This document shows positions 10,693 to 24,500 of a stretch of DNA of 64,000 nt, piece after piece. The DNA is taken from positions 4,154,001 to 4,218,000 of the forward strand of contig NW_026262659.1 of assembly GCF_021869535.1 (NCBI RefSeq). Direction: 5' to 3'. A model generated the notes under the pieces. That model worked only from the letters and a program-made list of their open reading frames with translations. It did no database searches and had not been told where the DNA came from. Each line of letters opens with the position of its first letter. The stretch's first letter is position 1. Source of the stretch: Mytilus californianus (lineage: Eukaryota > Mollusca > Bivalvia > Mytilida > Mytilidae). The position numbers and the translations under genes are program-made.

Positions 10693-12362
10693 ACTTTCTA
10701 CTATATGACTTAAACGACTGGTTGAATAGAGACAAATATTACTTGTTTGTGCTTAATGAATTCAGTACACTGTTTTTGTAGGGCTGAATGAATCTTGATA
10801 CCTCATTAAACTTGCACTAGTAAAAGACTTTGTCTTGCATTCTTCTGTTTTACTAAACTTTTCCGTATTCTGGTCTCTTGACATTACTGCAATTTAGAAT
10901 ATCAAATTGTTCCAACTTAACTCACGTAATGTTAGCCAGATCATCAACCATGTGAGATCAAGCAATATAATTTAGAAAAAATCATTCCTTAATTTGTATA
11001 ATCTTAACAAATGATCAAAACAAACAGATTAAATGATTGATGTTTATTCAGAAATTATCAAGAAACTTTATTAAGACTTTAGGACCCAAGCGTATTATCA
11101 GCTCAGTAGTCAGTACTTCGGTTTTGACATGATTTATAATAAACCTTTCTTAGATTCTCTTTTGATAAACTGAGACAAGTACCCTGGTTTTGTTTTTCTA
11201 AATATATCAAAGGGTAAAGTTACATCAGCTATTGATAGGATATAATTTGGTCAAAGTTCTGGATTCAACATCTTTTCTTTTGAATCATATGTCCAACAAT
11301 TACCATATTTGAATTGTTAAAGACCCATCAGATGAAAAACAACCTTTTATTTTTTAATGTCATTTGGTCAAACTCAAGGTTACATCAGCAATTCAAAAAC
11401 TGACATTACGGCAACATTTTGGTCTTATGTTCTTGAAATATGCCCGCATGGAAAGGCGGGAAGTATAAAAAATTTAAACAATCTGATTTTTTGGGTCGAG
11501 TTCAATTAAGACTTATGTGGTAAACAAAACATTGGTCGACATTTCAGTCTACTAATAGTTGATATTACCTTTATCTTTGACTTTCAAAATAAAATTTTAA
11601 TTGTTAATATCCATTTTAACCCCGAGGCGCATTATAAACAACAGTAGAGTTTGATATATGGCTCAAAAGATATTGCCCCAAAACGAAAACTCTCCCGATC
11701 TTTCATTTTATGTTTAGTCACAATGATCTGACAAAAATAAGAAAACATCATCTTTTTATATGGTCTTCTCCAGCTAAGTTTGGTTAAGATTGGAAAATGA
11801 TGAAGTCCTAAGGTAATATAAGAGTAATTACTAATCGTTATGGGGTGATTCCAAACCACTTGACTTGATTTAATCTTTATTGTCATATTGACATAATTAG
11901 TTTGTGACAAAAACAAACATGATATCGCAAAACAAAATAACAATTCCAAAAGAAATGGGAAAAAATTATAAGACTTCTGTCATCAGTTCTAATGACTGTT
12001 TCACATGTTTTATAAAGGAGCCAATATTTTTAACATGTTGCATGATAGAAGGGTTTAGCATTTCTTTTACTTTTTGTTTCCCATTTTAGTTCATTGTATC
12101 AATTTGAAATATGATTTGGTGAATCAACTCATTTGTCTATCTGTTGAGATGAAGAAACCATATTCTGAGTTCATTACTTTGAAGTTAATTAAGTTCTAAA
12201 AATAGTCTGATATTTGCATTAAGAAATGGACTTTTAAATGTTATTGTCTACCAAGTTTAAAGCAAGATGAAGCGAATTTTAAAGTCATGATGAATACTGA
12301 TATGATATATATATATACATACCATTATCTTAGTCTATCCATATCATTGATTTTGCCATATC

Positions 12363-12408
12363 CAAGGATTTGTATAATAAGAAGGTTCTTTTACTATACA
12401 AATCCTTG
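12363..12408. repeat. Short inverted repeat
   Basis: Perfect 14-bp arms 'caaggatttgtata' (12363-12376) and its complement (12395-12408). It resembles the hairpin at 13545 with one base-pair block changed. Confidence 0.8.
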
Positions 12409-13544
12409 CCATATCTATCTGCAAATGTGCACCCCCCTAGTCACTGTTTTATGCGATTAATTTATTGGGTTTCATAGCTTAAAATACAGAATGGCATCCT
12501 TAATTGCCACCAATTGTTTGTGGTCGGAATTTGTAGAATAACAATGTTTTGCCAAAATCTACAATAATCATTAAAACTTTTAAAACAAAAAACCCAATAA
12601 AATAAACTAAATAATAACAAACCTTGTCATGTGAAGAAATGTGTTTACATTAGAACAAAATATTGGGGCCAAAATGGATCATTAATAGGTTCTGTGATAA
12701 AAAAAAAAACAACTCTAGAAAGAATAGTATATTGACAATGATTCTTAGTGTGAGAAAGGACTTTTAAACAGTATAATTCAAATCCTAAAACAGGGATATA
12801 AATCATAACAAAGACAGACATATGATATACTACTTTCACCATCCATTCACACAACTGTCATTCTGATTGGGAATGATTCATCAGAAAACTAATATAATTA
12901 TAAATCAGTTGACCTGTTATGTACAAAGAGGGATAACTCGAACCTTTTTTTTTACATTCATATCAAAGCATTTAATCAGAACATCTTAATTTATATAATG
13001 TATCTAATTCTTATTAGTATAGGCTTGGGTGAAGATTTTTTTTTTTATGTATCACATTATGGTAAGACTACTGCTTATACAGCGATAGACGAATATACAC
13101 GATGTAACTGTTACTTCAATTTTAATTTTGGTATCTTTTCCAAACAAAGTGTAACCTATACTACGACCAGGGACTTTCCCTGCTACAACTGAGAACAAAT
13201 TGACATACGAATATAACTGGCAATACTTCTAACAGTCAGATATATTTACAAACAAAGGAAGAAAGATAAGTTACCGATCACGATGTCAGTGGCGTCACCT
13301 TTATTCTGATATTGGCGAATTTCTGATTTTTTTTACCAAATTATAAACTCCAAAAAATCGTCCAGAGAACTGTCAAAAAGGCTTAGCTGTTTAATTTCAT
13401 GAATAAAATATGACTTTTTATAACACTTTCAATCAAAAATATTATGATTTTTTTTTATTTTTTTGTCTTACTTTTTAATCAAACTGCTCATGTACGGTAT
13501 TGGAATTTCTTTTTACAAACAACTTTCATTTAGTTTCAACAATA

Positions 13545-13591
13545 AACCAAGGAATTGTATAATTAAAATTTAAATATACAATTCCTTGGTT
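13545..13591. repeat. Short inverted repeat
   Basis: Perfect 17-bp arms 'aaccaaggaattgtata' and its complement around a 13-nt AT spacer. Its arms share the 'aagga..tgtata' pattern of the hairpin at 12363. Confidence 0.85.
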
Positions 13592-13799
13592 AAGATAAAC
13601 AATTATAACTTTACCTGGCGTAGCCTTGCGAAAATGTATTTCGGCATTTCTCTTCTAAAATTGACTTGTTTAAACAATAAAACAATTGATTTGTAAACTT
13701 TCTCTTTTTTTCCGTAGTAGGCTATTAAAAATAATTTATCTACTCTATAGGTGGAAAATTTTGTGAAAATATAAGAAGTGGCAATTCTAAACTTTCATT

Positions 13800-13819
13800 A
13801 CCGTCTCCTCGGAGACGGT
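13800..13819. repeat. GC-rich 20-nt palindrome
   Basis: 'accgtctcctcggagacggt': 9-bp arms and a 2-nt centre in otherwise AT-rich DNA. No associated gene. Confidence 0.8.
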
Positions 13820-16349
13820 CTTAAGAGTTAAACGATGCACAGTCTGCGGGCTGAATGCTTCTTGCTATCTGATTGGAAGATAATTACTGACTCTATAATA
13901 GTGAAGTTCGTTGATTGGTTGGGATAATCATAATCTAGTAAATGTCTATTAATCCCGTAGAGTGTCGGATTTGAACTCTTTATTTTAGCAATTAGATTTT
14001 GCCTTGTTACCAATCATGCATATCGGAACACACTTGTCTATAAATAGCCGAAACTGCTAAAATTTTGTAAACACACACGTGATTATTTCACATTCAATCA
14101 GTCGCTCACTGCCAAGTTACGTACATTTTATACATGAAATCATAGGAAAACACCGCGCATGCTTTTTCTTAGGTTATAGATATTAATTCTTAGTAAGATT
14201 ATCAAAAGGCAGAAAAAACATTGAATACGGATATATCCAAATCATTTATTTTCAATTAATATTAGTTTACAATGGAATCTTTATATCTCATCTCAGGGGG
14301 CGACGGCACTTCGACCTTTTTATGGTAGGGGTGACTAGCTGAGATATCCAATACCCCACCCTTTTCATATATCTTGAATAAAAAAAGAACATACCCTAGC
14401 TATCATATCTTTTTACAATAATTATACCTACATATAGCTATCATTGTTACGCTATTTCAACGGGAGTTGAATAAATTTTGCATTTACGACAGTAATTTTA
14501 ATTGCATCTGTAAAAAAAATATCGACATCTGATTAGTTTTAGATTCACAATCAACAACCTGGTTATATAGTTCACCTAAATTTCTCAACCAGCGGCTCAT
14601 CCCGTCCAATCATTATAATAAGTGCCCCGGCCTTTCCACATACCCCAAGATCTTTAGGGGATCCGGGTGTGGGTTGGGTTGGACGTTGTCTAGCTCTCCC
14701 TTGCTCTTCCTATCAAGATAGCAGACGTTGAAGCACAGAAAAAAACTCCAAAGGGAAATATAAGAAGAATAAAACAAAACTACTCTCAGACGATAAAAGC
14801 AATTATACATGTATGCTAGCATATTTTAAGCAATATTTGATATTTATGCATGATTTAAAAGGAGATGTGAAGTATACGTAATGTATTTAGAAAGCAAACC
14901 AATTAAACAACAAACAAAACAATTTACTTCTAAAGTTCAACATACGGTCTTTTACAATGGACATGTCATTACAATATTTTAAGTTCTTTTATCCTTCCAA
15001 GTCTAGCTACAATATATAGCATAGTTGTGAATACATGTACAAAAATATTTTCATAGCAAAAAAATTCATAAGGGGTTCTGCGGATATCTGTGTCTCGACT
15101 GCGATTGCTGCTATCAGTGTAATGTTGACTTAAAAAGTGAGTCCATCTATGAATATAAAGAATTAAAAAAAATCAAACTTTTCTTTAGATGACTTTTCCT
15201 GGTCTTGAAGATTAGCTTATGTCCAAGTTTCATAACAATCCATGAAGGTTTAAAAATGTCAAAAAAGTTTAATACCAGACTGTCTGTTAATGTTAACTGT
15301 AAAAAAACTAAGTCCATCTATCATAAAAAACTGAAAATAAAAAAAAATATTTTCAAAAGTTTGCTACATATGCAGATGATTAAGACATTACCCCTCCGTT
15401 TCCAGTATTAATACTTCCCCCAAAAAGATATTGGTAAATCTAAAAAATTGTATAAGCCTTTTATAAGTTTTGTAATCCAGTACAATTTATATACAAGTCT
15501 ATTCTGAATGAATTAAACCACAAAGCGAAAACATTTTCCACTTTCATCAGCTAAAGACGGCTAGATTTTTAGAAAAGCTATTACTTAAGTTACTGTACAC
15601 ATTCATGCATATTCTGATTTAATCAATTTACGTGACTGTATGAAATAAAATAAATAGTTTGAAGGTAAACTAAAAATAACTTAATCCAATCAAATTGCGT
15701 AAGATTCAATAACAATGATTGATCCACATCATAATAAGTAATAGGGGTAAAATGACAGATATTTTAAGTTCATTTTTTGCAATAACGAATAAAAATTGTC
15801 AACCAAACAATTTGCTATAATTACAAAAACATGTCGTTCTGTCTTGGTATAGTTTTCGGATCTTTCATTTGCGTATTTCAGGCAATAGAAAGTTTGGGCT
15901 TCAAAAGTCTACATAATCATTGACTTTATACAGAAAATTCGCCCTTTTAAAACATTTAATATTTCATAATTAATACATGGATACAAAGAAAAATCCTTTC
16001 TTAAAACACTGCAAAAAAAATCATTCTGATTGGTATTCTGATAGAGGTATTGTCATAAAGTGCGTTGAAATGCACCGTGATATAGCAAACATCGAATTCC
16101 CTCACAAAATATTATCACACACTATAGTATTGATAAAAAAACTATTTTTGTCCACTACACATTTGCAGGATGAACACAAATGACAAGTTTGTTCATTAAA
16201 GTGGACCAACCAGTAAATTTGGAATGCTACTGGAAAATGTTAAATTGGGTAGAAGTAGAAATATTCATAGCAACACCCTAGTATATTGCAGTGATTGTGG
16301 CACGCTCTGGTTTAAGGTCTTCGTTTCTAGATTTGAATACATCCCACAT

Positions 16350-16636
16350 AGCCAAACGGACGTTTCTCAGCATAGTGTCTCCCTGTCTGACGGACGTTTT
16401 TCATCATTGAGTCGCACTGTCGGACGGGCGTTTCTCATCATTGAGTCTCACTGTCGGACAGACGTTTCTCATCATTGTGTCTCACTGTCGGACGGACGTT
16501 TCTCATCTTTGAATCTCACTGTCGGACGGACGTTTCTCCTCATTGAGTCTCACTGTCGGACGGACGTTTCTCATCATTGAGTCTCACTGTCGGACGGACG
16601 TTTCTCATAATCGTGTCTCATTGTCGGACGGACGAA
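16350..16636. repeat. 34-bp minisatellite, about 8 copies
   Basis: The unit is roughly 'tttctcatcattgagtctca' followed by 'ctgtcggacggacg'. Because 34 is not a multiple of 3, the open frame across it reads three alternating translations, so the frame is a by-product. A stray 'ctgtcggacgga' fragment reappears at 19408-19426, beyond the larger satellite. Confidence 0.9.
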
Positions 16637-16724
16637 GACAATGCAGCATATTTCTTAACCCCAGCAATCTTTGGGGAAGGATTTGTATTAATGTCAGATC
16701 TTTTGTTGAGTTTAATTCGTAATA

Positions 16725-19095
16725 CTACTTGTCTAGACCCGAGGTGATATGATGTTGTCACTTGTTCACCAATGGCTGATTGTTTGTTAGTGTTGTCTAG
16801 ACCCGAGGTGATATGATGTTGGCACTCCTCCAGCAATGGCTGATTGTTTGTTAGTGTGTGTTGTAGACCCGAGGCGATATGATGTTGGCACTCCTCCAGC
16901 AATGGCTGATTGTATGTTAGTGTTGTCTAGACCCGAGGCAATATGATGTTGGCATTCGTCCACCAATGGCTGATTGTTTGTTAGTTTTGTCTAGACCCGA
17001 GGCCATCTGATGTTGACACTCGTATACCAATGGCTGATTGCTAGTGTTGTCTAGACCCGAGGCGATATGATGTTGGCACACGTCCACCAATGGCTGATTG
17101 GTTGTTAGTGTTGTCTAGACCCGAGGCGATATAATGTTGGCACTCCTCCAGCAATGGCCGATTGTTTGTTAGTGTTGTCTAGACCCGAGGTGATATGATG
17201 TTGGCACTCCTTCAGCAATGGCTGATTGTTTGTTAGTGTTTCTAGACCCGAAGCGATATGATGTTGGCATTCTTCCACCAGTGGCTGATTGCTTGTTAGT
17301 GTTGTCTAGACCAGAGGTGATATGATGTTGGCACTCGTCCACCAATGGCTGATTATTTGTTAGTGTTGTCTAGACCAAAGGCGATATGATGTTGGCACTC
17401 CTCCAGCAATGGCTGATTGTTTGTTAGTTATGTCTAGACCCGACGCGATATGATGTTGGCACTTGTCCACCAATTGCTGATTGTTTGTTAGTGTTGTCTA
17501 GACCGAAGGCGATATGATGTTAGCACTCGTCCACCAATGGCTGGTTGTTTGTTAGTGTTGTCTAGACCCGAGGCGATATGATGTTGGCATTCGTCCACCA
17601 ATGGCTGATTGTTTGTTAGTGTTTCTAGACCCGAAGCGATATGATGTTGGTACTCGTCCACCAATGGCTGATTGTTTGTTAGTTATGTCTAGACCCGAGG
17701 CGATATGATGTTGGCACTCCTCCAGCAATGGCTGATTATTTGTGAGTGTTGTCTAGACCCGAGGCAATATGATGTTTGCACTCGTCCACCAATTGCTGAT
17801 TGTTTGTAAGTGTTGTTTAGACCCGAGGCCATCTGATGTTGGCATTCTTCCACCAGTGGCTGATTGTTTGTTAGTGTTGTCTAGACCCAAGGCGATATGA
17901 TGTTTGCACTCCTCCAGCAATGGCTGATTGTTTGTTAGTGTTGTCTAGATCCGAGGCAATATGATGTTTGCACTCGTATACCAATGGCTGATTGTTTGTT
18001 AGTGTTGTTTAGACCGAAGGCGATATGATGTTAGCACTCGTCCACCAATGGCTGGTTGTTTGTTAGTGTTGTCTAGACCCGAGGCGATATGATGTTGGCA
18101 TTCTTCCACCAGTGGCTGATTGTTTGTTAGTGTTGTCTAGACCCGAGGCGATATGATGTTGGCACTCCTCCAGCAATTGCTGATTGTTTGTAAGTGTTGT
18201 CTAGACCCAAGGCGATATGATGTTGGCACTCGTCCACCAATGGCTGGTTGTTTGTTAGTGTTGTCTAGACCCGAGGCGATATGATGTTGGCATTCTTCCA
18301 CCAGTGGCTGATTGTTTGTTAGTTATGTCTAGACCCGAGGCGATATGATGTTGGCACTCCTCCAGCAATGGCTGATTGTTTGTTAGTGTTGTCTAGACCC
18401 GAGGCAATATGATGTTTGCACTCGTCCACCAATTGCTGATTGTTTGTAAGTGTTGTTTAGACCCGAGGCAATCTGATGTTGGCATTCTTCCACCAGTGGC
18501 CAATTGTTTGTTAGTGTTGTCTAGACCGAAGGCGATATGATGTTAGCACTCGTCCACAAATGGCTGGTTGTTTGTTAGTGTTGTCTAGACCCGAGGCGAT
18601 ATGATGTTGGCATTCTTCCACCAGTGGCTGATTGTTTGTTAGTGTTGTCTAGACCCGAGGCGATATGATGTTGGCACTCCTCCAGCAATTGCTGATTGTT
18701 TGTAAGTGTTGTCTAGACCCGAGGCGATATGATGTTGGCACTCCTCCAGCAATGGCTGATTGTTTGTTAGTGTTGTCTAGACCCGAGCCCATCTGATGTT
18801 GGCACTCGTATACCAATGGCTGATTGCTAGTATTTTCTAGACCCGAGGTGATATGATGTTGGCACTCCTCCAGCAATGGCTAATTGCTTGTTAGTGTTGT
18901 CTAAACCCGAGACAATATGATATTGACATTCGTCCACCAATGGCTGATTGTTTGTTAGTGTTGTCTAGACCCGAGGCGATATGGCGTTGGCACTCCTCCA
19001 CCAATGGCTGATTGTTTGTTAGTGTTGTCTAGACCAGAGGCGATATGATGTTGGCACTCCTCCAGCAATGGCTGATTGTTTGTTAGTATTGTTGA
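16725..19095. repeat. 64-bp satellite array, about 37 copies
   Basis: The unit begins 'tgttgtctagacccgaggcg' and continues with 'atatgatgttggcactcct' and 'gctgattgtttgttag'. Three main variants differ in the middle: 'ctcctccagcaatggc', 'ctcgtccaccaatggc' and 'ttcttccaccagtggc'. Blocks of variants recur in the same order, for example at 17820-18130, 18060-18310 and 18470-18700, which looks like higher-order structure. Most units contain the TCTAGA hexamer. Short ORFs inside are repeats read as protein. Confidence 0.95.
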
Positions 19096-19605
19096 AGAAC
19101 CAGTGGCAAACATTTCAAGCATATCCAGGACGATAGCAATTTTAAAACAATTAATTTTAAACTGTAAAATAGGTCGACCAGGATGAAGGCAGACGTCTAA
19201 CACTGGAAAAGATTTGTATGTTGGATACGTGACGAAACTGTGCATGGCAACAGTCTATCTCAGGCCCGCTTAAGGAGGTGTTGCAAGGATGTTTTTACGT
19301 ATCGAGTTTGGCACTATCCCTAAATAAGGCATCGAATTCAACTTCTACCGGTTGGTAGCTATGTATTTATACACACAGCACTGTCAAACGAATCCCTAAA
19401 CCCCACCATTGGTACAACTGTCGGACGGACATATCCAGATATACATAGTCAACAATTGGGTGTTCCATAGTTAAAGAACTTATGGTAACATTATCTGATA
19501 TTGGTCAATTGTTCATATTTTTGGAGTCTACCTTACACATAATATATTTATTTTAATTTGCTGCAGAAGTGTTCAATGAAATAATACCGATAGCTTACTA
19601 GCAAA

Positions 19606-19935
19606 CTAGATTCTACTGTTATTGTATTTTACAATAAGATTGTCGGGTGACAGTATTTGTAAGATTTTTTTGCCCAGTATAGTCTGAATATTTTGTTGAT
19701 AGCATCCTTTATCTGTGTTCTTCACTGCACATGTGTAGAGTAATCGATACGTAGCAAATAGTTCTGTTAAAACCAGTCGCCTTGAACTTGGAGTAATGAG
19801 TGAGGTTTTGCTTCTTGATGAAACTATAACTACTTTGACTTTGACTTTAAGATGAAGAACATCGATAAAATTATTTTCCTTTCTTTTGGTTTTTGTCAAA
19901 TGGTTGTATAAATTTTCTGTCATGAATAAATACAA
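19606..19935 (-). other. Open frame of 109 codons, unproven
   Basis: A minus-strand frame with mixed, non-repetitive composition just beyond the satellite. It has a basic N-terminal half and no signal peptide, membrane segment or family I recognise. Upstream is intergenic sequence without a clear splice site. It may be a chance ORF or a piece of an old mobile element. Confidence 0.2.
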
Positions 19936-20070
19936 CCTATACCTTTTTTCTTTCAGAAAGTAGGATAAACCAGATACACCATTAGAGACAAAGTTCCAAA
20001 TCTAATTAACTGCATCTAAGGACCAGAACACGTGTTTGCAATGCAAAAGATATTTATAAACGATAATATA

Positions 20071-20460
20071 AAAATGAGAAGATTTGGTATGATTGTCAAT
20101 AACACAACTATCCAGCAGAGTTAAAATGAAGTGGTATTAAGCAATTATTAAAACCGTAAGACCTTCAACAATGAGAAAAATCCATACCGTATAGTAGTCA
20201 ATAAAAGGTCCAGATATGAAAAATGAGAAAACTAACGCCCTAATTCATAACAAAACAATTTACGAAATACAAATATGACAGACATGGACCAACGACAACC
20301 ACTGAAATACAGGCTCCTGACTTGGGACAGGCACATAAAGAATGTGGCGGGGTTAAACATGTTTGTGAGCGCTCAATCTTCCTCTAACCTGGGACAAGGG
20401 TGTAACAGCACAACCTAAGAACACATGGTAAAAATCAGTTGCAATTTACTTAACTCAAAA
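20071..20460 (+). repeat. SINE-like dispersed repeat, longest plus-strand copy
   Basis: It runs from 'gaagatttggtatgattgtc' through 'acaggctcctgacttgggac' and 'atgtggcggggttaaacatg' to 'gggtgtaacagcacaacct'. Related plus copies: 22562-22690, 26395-26450, 36650-36690, 38445-38640, 41325-41400, 41667-41785 and 55070-55155. Reverse copies: 26860-26985, 33215-33330, 41400-41490, 47080-47190, 59820-60120 and 63195-63570. It is the commonest repeat in the window. Confidence 0.85.
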
Positions 20461-20737
20461 GATCGGTACGAGGCACAAAAACAACTAACATTAGAAAATT
20501 CTAATATTTGAAACCCGCCTGTCATTACACATTTTGTAAACCCTGTTTAAATGACATGAAAAAAAATTATACCATTTTATTCTAAAGGCGATTAGTGTTT
20601 TACACAGCAATAAAAGAAAACAAGAAATATCAACTATTAAATCTCAACAAAATGTTTAAAATTACATGGAACCTGCAACCTTCAATTTGTTAAGTTTGTC
20701 TATGCATTGGAACCTTTTATAGCTAATACTTTTTTGT

Positions 20738-20812
20738 GTAGGTTTGGATCATTGTTGAAGGCTTGACCTACGGTGACCTGTAGTTATTTTAATTCGTGTC
20801 CTAAGGCTAAGG
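20738..20812 (-). repeat. Fragment of the SINE-like repeat, near-identical to 24388-24462
   Basis: 'ggtttggatcattgttgaag' to 'gtcctaaggct' is shared almost base for base by the two sites, much closer than other family members, which points to a recent copy. Confidence 0.75.
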
Positions 20813-21496
20813 TCGTTGATGGACAATTTTCACGTTGGCAATCATACCACATATACTTATTTTCAATTATACTTTCATCATAAAAAGGGGAATTATTGAA
20901 GGAGAAACTAAAACTCATTTGAATATCATTGTCAAATAGAGAATATTTCTACTTTTTCAATTTGTCAGTTGTGGGTATTTAGAATATTTCCCTACGTCAG
21001 TAACCTTATTAGGACGGAAAATTACAATTCAAAATACAACAAAAGAATAACACGATTTAAATTTTACACTTACTTAAGTTTGCTAAATTGAAATTATGCA
21101 GATTAATCCAAATTAATCAGATTTAATGTAAACCTACTGCTTTATGTTTTAAACACTTCGACACCACTAGATATACACTACAGGGAGGGAAAGAATAGGG
21201 GAGGAAAAACGAAAAGTTATTTTATTATCGAAGAATATTTTGTACGTCGTAATAAAGTGATGTTAAAAAAAACTGAGAATAAGTTTTCCTGAAGATATAC
21301 GAACGAAGAGAGATGTGAATCTTAACATCTAAATAAATACTTTGCAGTTGTTAACCTTTAACTGGCCTATCCTGAAGTATGGAACTGTTGTAATGGAGAA
21401 CAAAAACATGGAGACGTAAAAAATTGTGAAAAAAATACTTTTTAATTAAATTCATTCGGAAAAGTTTATCTTGAAGTGCCATAATGACTTAGAAAA

Positions 21497-21548
21497 ATGA
21501 GGATTATCGGATATTTTTTAACTTTGTTTGTGTTGTTCGTGTCAAATG
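21497..21548 (+). CDS. Exon 1: start codon and signal peptide
   Basis: ATG in an 'aaaaATGA' context. It encodes 17 residues of hydrophobic signal sequence and ends in phase 1 at a 'gtaagt' donor. Confidence 0.75.
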
Positions 21549-24500
21549 GTAAGTTCATAAAAAGTTTTACGAAGTTCGTAAAGTATCATTGAGAATCTCT
21601 AAAAACCAATTTACTACAATATCTCTTATGCAAAGGCGTATGCATCGATTTCAGTTATGACTGAAATGTCCTTACATGGCTTGTCATGAACAGTAAGAAA
21701 TTCACGACAAATGATTGTTAGTTTTGGTTAATTGTCCTCTTTTGTCCGATACACATATAAGAAAATATCATAATACTACCAGCATGCTCTTTGAAAGAGT
21801 ATATCCCCCTGCCTAATGTTGTATATCCCCCTGTCTTATGTTGTATATCCCCCTGTCTAATGTTGTATATCCCCCCTGTCTAATGTTGTGTATCCCCCTG
21901 TTTAATGTTGTATATCCCTGTCTAATGTTGTATATCCCCCTGTCTAATGTTGTATATCCCCCTGTCTTATGTTGTATATCCCCCTGTCTAATGTTGTATA
22001 TCCCCCCTGTCTAATGTTGTGTATCCTCCCTGTTTTATGTTGTATATCCCTGTCTAATGTTGTATATCCCCCTGTCTAATGTTGTATATCCCCCTGTCTA
22101 ATGTTGTATATCCCCCTGCCTAATGTTGTATATCCCCCTGTCTAATGTTGTATATCCCCCTGTCTAATGTTGTATATCCCCCTGTCTAATGTTGTATATC
22201 CTCCTGTCTTATGTTGTATATACCCCTTCTAATGTTGTATATCCCCCTGTCTAATGTTGTATATCCCCCTGTCTAATGTTGAATTTGAAAATAAGGATAT
22301 GTGATAAAATTGTTAATTAGACAACTATCCACCAAGGATATAAACATGGTATATCACTTAATGATTAGTGAAACATTTGTCGTATGGTAAAAAACTGTCA
22401 AAGATACCAGTTTTATAATTTGGTTCGCCAGACGCTCGTTTTGTCAACATAAAACTCAGCAGTGGCGTTCGAATCAAAACAGTCGGAAGGTCAAAATCAA
22501 TTGCAAAGTTAAAATCCGACAAATCCGGTACGCGAGACAGGTTCCTGAGATGGAACCCACGGACAACCACTAGGATATAGGCTCCTAGCTTAGGGCAGTT
22601 TCATAAAGAACGTGGTGCTCCACCCTCCCCCTTCTCCATTGGTGTAACAACACAACCTTTTAACAAGCTGTAAAAATTAATTCATAAAGGGCTCGACTTA
22701 TCAAATTTGCACGCATAGATCTAAAATTATTGAAGACTGTATGTTGCCCTATAAATGTCATTGGTTAATTTGTCCTTGGGTTGCTGTCTCATTGGATAAT
22801 ATTTCACACATATCCTGGTATTCATATTTACAAGTTCGAATAGGTGATGAAGTAAACGTTTTCTTAACTTTTCGCACTCATATTCGACTAGAAGTAAAGT
22901 CTGACACATTGGATATTGCTGCCCTGGCCTGCGTTTCACAAAAAATCTTACGACTAAAATTGATCGTAACTCTTACGCAATTCAGTATTATAGATTTTAG
23001 ATAACCAAAAAAAGACGCTTTCAAATTTAGGAAACGATTTGTCTACATAAAAGTTATAAACACGGTATTGTGTATATACATAATGTACGGGAGGAAACAG
23101 ATAACAGGAATCACAAATGACACGGACAACAAAATGCTACACCAGCCACCTGCAACATGTATATAAACGCAAATGTGTTACATAACCTGTCTTATCAGTC
23201 ATAACGTGTGGTAAGATATACTCTACAACTACATAAAGCATTTTCAAAAATAGTTCCAGTTGCTACATGTATAATCCGGACAACTTTTGATTTGTGCTTG
23301 GGCTAGCAGTAAGATAGCTACATGTACAATCCAGACAACTTTTGATTTGTGGTTGGGCTAACAGTAAGATAGCTACATGTACAATCCAGACAACTTTTGA
23401 TTTGTGCTTGGTCTAGCAGTAAGATAGCTACATGTACAATCCAGACAACTTTTGATTTGTGGTTGGTCTAGCAGTAAGATAGCTACATGTACAATCAAGA
23501 CAACTTTTGATTTGTGCTTGGTCTAGCAGTAAGATAGCTACATGTACAATCCAGACAACTTTTGATTTGTGGTTGGTCTAGCAGTAAGATAGCTACATGT
23601 ACAATCCAGACAACTTTTGATTTGTGGTTGGTCTAGCAGTAAGATAGCTACATGTACAATCCAGACAACTTTTGATTTGTGGTTGGTCTAGCAGTAAGAT
23701 AGCACTGTTGTTTGTATTGTAGTTACTGGTAGTGTTTCGTTAGTTGGTTTCTGAACTAGTATTGAGATTGTTTTGGGGTTTTTGTGGGCTACAATTGAGA
23801 TCCTGATAGCTGTGATTGATACCTCGACCAGTTCTGTAGATGAAGAATGAACAGCTTTTTTTTTTAAATGAACAGTTTTGGAAGGACCAGATCTAAGATT
23901 GTATTAAATTGATTATTGTTAATGTAATGGATATTCAATTCCATCATCATGTATATCATGTTATGTTGTAGTTGAGGGATGTACAATCCCGACAGCATTG
24001 ATTGGGACCTGGACCAGTAGTAACTCCGGCACTATAGAACTCAACTCCACTCATCTGATTGATTATTCTATATACAATAAAGGCGGACTAACGTTCGAGT
24101 GCTTCGACCACACCGGACGTTATTACTCGTTTAAGTGAGTTAATTCGTAAACTATTGATGTTTATTTTGTACATTGATTGTTATCAATGGCTTCTTTACT
24201 CATTATAATGCTGTTATCTTTTAAGGGTGTTGGTTTATTTTAAGAAAACCTTTAGAGAGAAAAGGCGAATGCAAACAATCCTTTCTTTTCTATGGTACCT
24301 ATGAATCCTCTTTTCAACAGCCTCGTTTTAAACGGATAAAAATTAATAAATTTGTAGAATTTTAACTCCTATGCATCTCCTGTAATTCTTGTATAGGTTT
24401 GGATCATTGTTGAAGGCTTGACCTACGGTGACCTGTAGTTATTTTAATTCGTGTCCTAAGGCTATACTGCAACATTTAAAGTACAACAAACAGTAAAATG

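Larger units (their letters stand above)
10700..16220. other. Non-coding stretch with short hairpins and repeat debris
   Basis: No exon with a recognisable family or splice context on either strand. It contains poly-T tracts, a (TA)n run near 12305, short inverted repeats (separate entries) and diverged repeat debris. Open frames of 60-105 codons here are AT-driven and lack domains. Confidence 0.5.

Noticed and set aside
13940..14000. Possible tRNA T-loop ('gagttcaaatccgac' on the minus strand)
   Set aside because: No matching acceptor, D or anticodon stems could be drawn around it.
16224..16580. 118-codon repeat protein (SHCRTDVSHH)
   Set aside because: A 34-bp array read in three successive frames.
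16725..19095. CRISPR-like array
   Set aside because: Units are directly adjacent and similar along their full length with no unique spacers; this is eukaryotic satellite DNA.
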